Assembly: GCA_028023455.1 (NCBI GenBank)
Contig: JAQFVV010012572.1
Span: 1,178,001-1,242,000, forward strand
Direction of reading: 5' to 3'
DNA from: Epiperipatus broadwayi
Taxonomy: Eukaryota; Onychophora; Udeonychophora; Euonychophora; Peripatidae
Length of the DNA: 64,000 bases
The position numbers and the translations under genes are program-made. Of this stretch, positions 41,101 through 50,100 are shown in pieces (position 1 is the stretch's first letter; every line of letters begins with the position of its first letter). The notes under the pieces are model-generated. The model made no database searches. It was not told the DNA's origin and saw only the letters and a list, made by a program, of their open reading frames with translations.

Positions 41101-44100
41101 AGGACCAGCACTCCTTTCCATTTTTAAGATTACAAAAAGCTGTTCTGACTTCATTAAGCCAGATAGCTTTGACCAAATCTAAATAGTAGATAAAATAGAA
41201 ACATTATTGCAAGTCATCATATCAATTTTTGCATTATTGTTTAAAAGTTGATCAAAATACTCTTCAAAATATGATTAACATCATGTGAATGCTATTGCTG
41301 ATTTTAATAGACTTATAATAGCGCGTTATGTTGCTTTCAATGCATCAGAAAAAGATCTAGAATGACTACGATCAGTGAATGTTGTATCTTCTTTACAGTT
41401 TCAATCCACCAATCATTTTTAGGCTTTCTTATTAGTCTTTGAACTTTTGCCTTCAGATCTTTATTAAATTCCACATTTAATCTTAATTTGCCCAGCTGAG
41501 AATGCCACGTTTCTTTTTAATTAAATTATTGATATGATTATTGTTAGAAAACCAGTCATGATTTTTTTTAGTGAACGCAAGAATAGATTTACTTATATCT
41601 ATAAGACTCCAAGAGAATTCCATGCTTCAGTAGTATTAATAATAAACATCACATGATCCCCATCTAGTGCCTACTCATCCAATATCCCTAGACTAGTTTC
41701 TGGCTTGTCTTCGTCAGGAACCTTGGATCTGAGAGCACTGCACCTAGATCTCAGAATCTAATGCAACCCTCTAGCAGCCACCTTTTATCTCCACTTAACT
41801 ACAAAACTATGAGTCGTAAATTGAAAACACCTTAATATTTTCAATCCAAGCTCATAAGCTTATATAGTCACATAGGTCTGAATTCAGTTCAGAACCTATG
41901 CATTTGGTGTCTTTGGTTCTTTAATAACCATAGCCACCACTATCCAATTAGGCAGGATTGGTTTTAAGCCAATAAACGTCGCATGATCACCATTTCTTAT
42001 GCTTGCTTATAACTTATTAAAACAGGCAAAACACTATACATATTGCCACACACAGCAAGCATAAGAAATTGTAATCGTGATGTTTATTGGCTTAAAACCA
42101 ATCCTGCCTAATAGGATAGTGGTGGCTATGGTTATTAAAGAACTAAAGACACCGAAATGTATAGATTCTGAACTGAGTTCAGACCTATAGGACTATATAA
42201 GCTTATGAGCTTGGATCGAAATTAAGATTCATAGTTTTGTAGTTAAGTGGAGATAAAAGGTGGCTGCTAGAGGGTTGCATTACATCCTAAGATCTAGGCG
42301 CAGTGCTCTCAGATCCAAAGCTCCTCACTGTCGAAGGCCACAAGCCAGAAACTAGTCTGGGGATATTGGATGAGTAGGCACTAGATGGGGATTTTATATA
42401 CAAGCCTTCTGGCATCCATTGATTACTCCAGCTTGCTGCGTGTGGCAATACGTATAGTGAGTTTTGCCTGTTTTAATATTAATATTTACTTAAGGTTGTT
42501 AATGTATTATATAAATGCTATGGTCTAAATTAAACATGTTAATGTAATAGCCAAACCGTTAATTTATCCAAGTGGATGTTCTGTTTTTTTTAATGTAATA
42601 ATGAGAGTGGTGGACTCAAAAAAGTCTGAATATTTCTGATCAATTGCAGTTGAGAAATGTAATGAAAAATCTTGGTTTAGATAATAGAATGAGATTTATG
42701 TTCAATCTTTCACTTAAGGACTCAATATCATGTATTATTTGATGCAGTGGTAGAATGTATTTTGGGGTTCAAATTCTATGGAATGAGGCTCAGCGCTGTC
42801 ACTTCCGGTGCTCAAAATTCTTTACGAACTTCTGAACAATAAAGTCATTAAATTATTTTCTGCCATGTATGGTTTTCTGCAGTGGCAGAATGGAAAATTG
42901 GAATTTAAAGTTCACAGATCACATCTGTTTCTGACTAGATTTAGCAGTAACTTTTTACAAATTCTCAAATAATGTCATTTCATTATTATTTTTTATTAAT
43001 GCTCAAACATTATTCATCTTCATAAGTAATTAATAATTTCATTTTATATATTTAATTTGCGATAAAATCTTGATAAAATTTTTAAAACTCGTGATCTTGT
43101 AACTACAAATGAGATTTTAAGTGCCTGAAACAATTTTTTTTTAGTTTATATGTGCTATTGTATCGTTAAAAAAAATTATTTGCATTAGTTATACTTGTCT
43201 AATAATGTGCATTTTTTAAATTTCTATAGGAACCAGAATGGAGATTGAAAATTTCTGCATATCATTTGAATAATTTTTTAGCAATTATTGAACAGATATG
43301 TTCTCACTAAGTCTGTTGAATTAATCCAAATTGATAAAATTTTAGTAGCAATATATTTTAAATAATTTGATTTTTTTATTTTTATTTTTTTGTAATTTTT
43401 TTTATATTTACTATGTTAAATGAATTTTAATCCACATTAAGAAAATTATAGACATATATTATGTAAAATAGAGATTTTCTATTTTGTTAACATGATAATT
43501 TATAAAATTCTAGAGAATTTAAAGAATAATACTGTATCTTAATTGGTTTCAACCCTGGTTTTTTTTTTTTTTTTTAAATTATCATTTGTATCCACTCATG
43601 ATTATGATTAATTAGGAAAAAAAGGAAAACTAAGAATAAAAAAAACCTTTTGAATTTTGCAATGTTTATAAATGAATTAATGGAGCACAAATATGTAGAT
43701 ATTTTGATCTTTTAGTTATTTATTTGATATTTAATAATGCTATCTTTTAATTTCTTGTGTACTTTTCATATTCTATTTTTAACAATGTCTTCTCAAGTAA
43801 AGTAATCGATACTGCATCCCTTTAGAGTGTCTGAGATAATCTTTATATTTTAGGGCCTGCCTTTTCCACAACATCAGTTACACCATAAAATACCTCTTTT
43901 TTTTTTTTTAAAAAAAAAAGAAGTACGTAATATTTTATATTCATTTAATTTTTATATATAGGTATTCAATATTTTTATTTTACATTATATTAATCATTGA
44001 TCCCCTCTCTAATTATCTGTAAGTCAAAAATATACTGATAGAATCGGTCATTCTGAACTTCATTCCAGTATAACGAATTAGATAAATTCCAAAAATGATA

Positions 44101-47100
44101 TAGTGATAATTTATGAAATTGTAATTTCCTTTTTGTAGTTGCAACATCAGAATGGAAAACTTTTTTTTCTGATTTTTAAAAATATTAGATTTTTAATATA
44201 TTTTTGAAAAATGCAATTACCATTGATTCTGAAAATGGTAATGCTTCAATTTCAAAACTCAACTACACTGCAATGTGATACTATTAATAAGTTATGTTTT
44301 TGGTACATCGAGCTATTGCATGACTCATTTATTGAAAATAATACATTAATGATATATATCTTTGCTATATTCTACTTGAGCAAGTAGTAGAATAATGGAT
44401 AATAGATAATAATGCAATCCACATTTGTGGGCTTTTATTACTAGTTTCTTGTTATTTGACTTCATTCAGGCATGAATACAAGAAAAAAGTATATTCTTTG
44501 GCCTTTAATAACTCTAAAATTCACTAAAAAGTTGGTTTTATGGTGTGTAAAGAATCTTAGTCATGAATCTATAAATAGCATAAGAAAATGTTAAATTTTC
44601 ATCAATCTGAAAAAAATTCATAAATTTTTCAAGATTCATTAACAATGTCGATAATAAATCATAGCAACTCTAAAAAATTTCAGACCAGATATCCTAAGCC
44701 ATCTTTATCTTTTGACATTTTTAGATAGCAAAAATATAATGTTCATTGAATGGGTTAACTCTTTATTCATCTTGTTTGAATGAGAGTCAAATAATTAAAT
44801 ACTAGAAATAGAAATCCACAATTCTGTATAGAATTAATTTAGATTAGGTCTAATTTAATTTTATGTAGAACTTGTTTGAATAGGTTGCATTTTTTTTTTG
44901 TGTGTATAATCAATAAAGAACTTGAGATTACTGAGACAATACCATTGTTTCCAATATTTTGACCCATATTTTACAGTTCCTACTAATACATTTATCAGTT
45001 TTTAAGAGGAAAAATTTAATCTTTTGTTAATATTGATGCAATAACATTATTTGACTAGCTGTAAAGTTATCTATTAACTCGTAATGAAAATAAGATTTAT
45101 GCGATAGCCAAATTCAGAAATGTAAATTATGACTACACTGCTCATAGGATTGACAGATTTCAAAGGAACTCTTCAATTGTATCAAGTTCTTAAACATCAC
45201 TAATCATATTTGATGGGTGTATATTCACATTTTAATTAAAATAAAATCAATATAAATAAAATTGATGCCTATTCTACTTGTATTTAGTGATATTTAAGGG
45301 TTTGCCACAATTGATTAAGTAGGTTTCTTTGAAAGGGATCTTATGAGTCATATTGTTATGAATTCATACTTTATTATGGGAACATTTTATAGGTCATTTT
45401 TATAATGAGCTATTAGAGGAATTCTAAATGCTCTATCATAACGTTATAGCAACTATTTTAAGCACAATTGAAATGAGCTTTAAAGTTGTATATCTTAAGA
45501 AAATATTAAGACATTACTAGTTGAAATCTGTCATTTGTTTCACATTAACTTTGCATCTCACTTTAAACTACAACCATTGCTATCATGTTTTTAAATTTGC
45601 TGTATGCAAAAGCTACTTGAAAAGAATTTTATTTCATCAATACCTTATATATCTTGACAAAGTTTAGCTCATAAATTCACAATGTTCTATTTAATGAAAT
45701 AAATACTATACTCTAACATGAACAAAGCTATAATAAAATAATGGGTGCATATGATGAATAGAAATACTTGCAATGAAAACTCAAAAGTGAAAGATTCCAA
45801 AAAAAAATAAAACAGTACTGAACATTATTTCAGTTTTTTTTAAAAAAACATCAAAGAAAATGTTGCTTAGTGACTGATTTATCAATATAATAAAATAACA
45901 GTTCAAGGAATAATGAAGCTAGAGTAAAATGATTACATGGAGCTATTTTCAGGAGCAAAAAAAGTTGACAAATATACAGAAAATAATGCAAAAAGGTTTT
46001 ACTTTATATGCATATTATTTTGTGTAAATATGAATTTATTCATATAGTTTGTTTAAACTAGATGTAATAATATTTTATGCATTTGTATATACTTATTTCT
46101 CTGTATGCATATAAGTGTCTCTATAATCATAATTGGTTAAAAAGCATTCAACATATTTATATATGTTCTTCATGTGATTTTTAGTTTTAAGCCAATCATG
46201 TTAAGGTCTATATTTAACCAAATAATATGTGTGTTATATAATTGTATATATAATTTTGAACCTTATAAGTGATTGAAAAATGGTATGTATTCATTACAAA
46301 TTAAAATTATTTTTTTTTGTAAAAAAAGATTATTAAATAATGAAGAACTTTTATTATTAAAATTCCTAGATATATCAATGAAATGTTTATAATAAAATTG
46401 GTTTGTGTGACATTAGATTTAGAAAATTCAGACAAAAAAAACTTATTTCATGTTGAACTGTGTTATTGTATCAATGTTAATAAAAAATCCAAACTTTTCA
46501 TGAATTATACATTTTGGTAGGAACAATAAATTAAGGTGAAATTTATTGGAAAATATTGGCTTTGTGAATTCAAATGGATTATTATTATATTTTTACATAG
46601 ATATGAATTATGAACATTTTGTTTAGAAGCATCTACATTCAAAACAGTTGCATAATATGCAAATATATTATTGTTAAATGACAGTATTAAAATTATAATA
46701 GCATTAAAAATTATTATTATTCCAAACACAATAAATAAATTGTTATTCTTTCTTAAACTGCTACCCATGCTAAATTCCAATAGTTCTTAAAAACTAAAAT
46801 GGAAAATTTGAATTGTGTTTATCATATTATTGAACTGCATAATTCATTAAGGAATGTGTTATAAATGCAAAAAGTTATTTTAGTTCATTAAGAAAAAAAT
46901 TCCAGAATTAAATATAGTATTAAAACAAAACATTCAGTAGTTGGCGGGATAACAAAATAACTGGACAGACAAAATTTCAATGACTGATAAATTTTAAAAT
47001 AATTAATTGTTTAAAACTGCGGAAGAGATACAAACTTTTGATAATTAATGGTCATTTATATATATATTTTTTGATCTATTGAAAATAACACATCTGAAAA

Positions 47101-50100
47101 ATATATTAAATCAGTGGATGACTCTTGTATATGATAAAAAGTAATATTTAAACAGATGGGAAAAATTGATTGCTTTTTTACAAATCAAACTAGCTTCTTT
47201 AATAGCATATCTATTCTATCAATTTATTTAGATTTGGACAGAGATCTCTGAGATTTATGTTTAATGACTGTAATCTTAAAAATAGAAAGGCTGCAATCTC
47301 TGGTGGGATAACTAGAGAAATTTCGAAATATGATGTTATATTTGCATTAAAACTATTGAAATATTTTAAAAATATATGAATTAGGGAGTTATGCCAATTA
47401 CTCTTAGGTTAGTGTTTCATTTTGTAAAAAATATTTATTTTATAAAGCGCAGACAGTTTGAAATTAAATTGAAAGGCTGTGAACCTCTCTGGCTTATTCT
47501 TATCTAACAGCCAATCAGATGTTATTATGGCTGGATCAAACTGTAAATACAAGAAAGAGAATTTTACAAGAAAAGCGTGGTCCACCCTCTTCTTAACTTG
47601 TCTTTGTGTATATCTAAGCCAGTCTGAAGCGTTTAGGTTTGAAAGTGTGAAGCTTTAAATATCTCCACATTTAACTCACTGAGTCTAAATTACCAACATA
47701 GAGCACGAAATCCTACAATTTACTACGCAGTAGTTTTTTAGATGTTATAAATTGCAGTAATGTATGTAAATAATATTTATTTTATAAAGTGCAGACAGTT
47801 TGAAATTAAATTGAAAGGCTGCGAACCTCTCACACGTATTTTTATCTAACAGCCAATCAAATATTATGATGGCTGGATCAAACTGTAAACACAAGACAGA
47901 ATTTTACAAGAAAAGGGCATATTATTTACATACATTACTGCAATTTATAACATCTAAAAAACTACTGCGTAGTAAATCTTGGATTTCATGCTGTATATTG
48001 GTAATTTAGACTCTGTGAGTTAAATGTGAAGATATTTAAATCTTCACGCTTTCAAACATAAATGCTTCAGACTGGTTTAGATATATACAAAGACAAGTTT
48101 TAAGAGGGTGGACCGCTCTTTAACTATAAAATTCTCTGTCTTGTGTTTACGGTTTGATCCAGCCATCATAACATCTGATTGGCTGTTAGATAAGAATAAG
48201 TGCGAGAGGTTCGCAGCCTTTCAATTTAATTTGTAAAAAATAAAGGAGTAGAAAGGAAATTTTTAGAATACATTATGATCTATTTGAGCAAAAAGATTTC
48301 AGTGAATAGTTTGTTTCCAATCATAGAATCAAGTTTACCAGAAACTTAGTAGGGTTTAAGAGAAGCATTATAGATGTAGTTTATATATGAGTAAAGGTGT
48401 TTTATATATTCTTATTGATTTAATCAGAGTACTTGACTTTGTTAATTCGAAAAGATGAATAGAGTTTGAAAATGGAATCTAAAACTATTTATTCATATTA
48501 TATAGCTAGTACATAATATGAGAGAAACTGCTTCTACTAGTGATAGAAAATCTGAGGAACTTCTAATGAAAGTTGATGTTAAATAGAATTTTGTATTAGA
48601 TTTTTTTATTTTATTTTAAAGGCAAATGATTTTTGGAATAGTTTGTAGGTAATTGCACAAAATGTCATAACTAGATTTGCAGAATGCTGAGGTTTGTATT
48701 ATTCTTAAGCTGCAGAATGTTTTGAATGCAACCCATAAAGAATTTGATTTAGTGCTTAATCTTAAATGCTTGTTCATTCAGTAATGGAAGAAAAAAATTC
48801 AGCTACTTTTGGCTTGGTAAGTTATTATTTTGTGATATGCATCAGTTTTAATGTTTTGGTAAATTTTTAGGAAGGAAGGCTATTTTGGATATTGAGGTAT
48901 GTATGGACTCCAAGGTGCTGCTTCTGCATTTAACTAGTTAAAGTAGATTATTTCATCACTGCAATAAGTATTTTTATAAATTTTTTGTATATGAAACTTA
49001 TTCTGTCAAATTTGCTGTATAGGAAATTAATCAGCCTATGGATATAACATAAAAATCTTGGAAATTTTTTTTATTTAAGGAAGCCCTGTAATATTCTGGA
49101 AATATAATGGTAAGATTGTAGAACCTGTCAATAGATTTTTTTTTTGTAAGATATGATATTAAATCTACAATTCTATATTTAATTTATGAGAAACTTGAAA
49201 ATAGTTTTCTAAAAAAGGTATTCCCATTTAGATTGTCTGAAGGTTATTTTAAAGAATATTATTTGTGTTAGAATGATACAATTAAGGATAAATCACAATA
49301 GAAATTTTCATTTAGGATATTGAAGCTTTTTAGAAAGAAATCTTACAAATATATATATATATATAAGCACCACAAAATGTCCTATAAACAGACAAATGGA
49401 TTGGCATGTAAATACACCCAGATAAATTTGTGGTTCACAGATTAGTTTTTAACAATCTAAGAAGTCACTTTCATTTTTTATTTCTCTCTTTTTTTTTGAC
49501 AGTATAGCCAAACTTTTTTTATAGGTAACTGCTATTGATAGTAATTACTATCTTCTGAGGTAATAGCTAGATAAGCTAATTGACTTAAATTAGAAAACTT
49601 GATATGCTGAAATTTTCTGTGGTTATCTTGGAAATTAGGATAAAAGAATATTGATGACTGGATAAATGTAATGCCAAATTGTTTTTTCTACTTAAATGTA
49701 AAAAAATTAGCTTTAGCTTGAAATTGCCATAATACTTTATAAATGGGTAAAAGCAGTTTATATAGCATTAATTGATTTAATGTTTGCATTTGGTCATATT
49801 CTTGTCCATTATTGATCTGAAAAAGAGATTTGAATTTTTTTAAAAAAATTAATACTAAGAGTTAGGAGAATGATAAGTCTAGTCAGTTTTTATATCTTTG
49901 GCTTATTAAATAAGCATTTATGCTGTGAAAAGCAATCATAAATCTGCTTTGACTATAGATGTTGGAAAGCTGTATATCTCAACTCAAACAAATCAGTAAG
50001 CATGTAATAAACCCAGTTGATTGGATAAATAGATGGAAATTAATAAAACCATAAGATGATAATAGTACACTATTAATCCAATGCTTAACACCATTTGGTT

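Noticed and set aside
46505-46780. 91-codon minus-strand ORF with a hydrophobic segment
   Set aside because: Hydrophobicity comes from Ile/Phe/Leu codons expected in AT-rich DNA. No motif, no splice context and no neighbouring coding exon.
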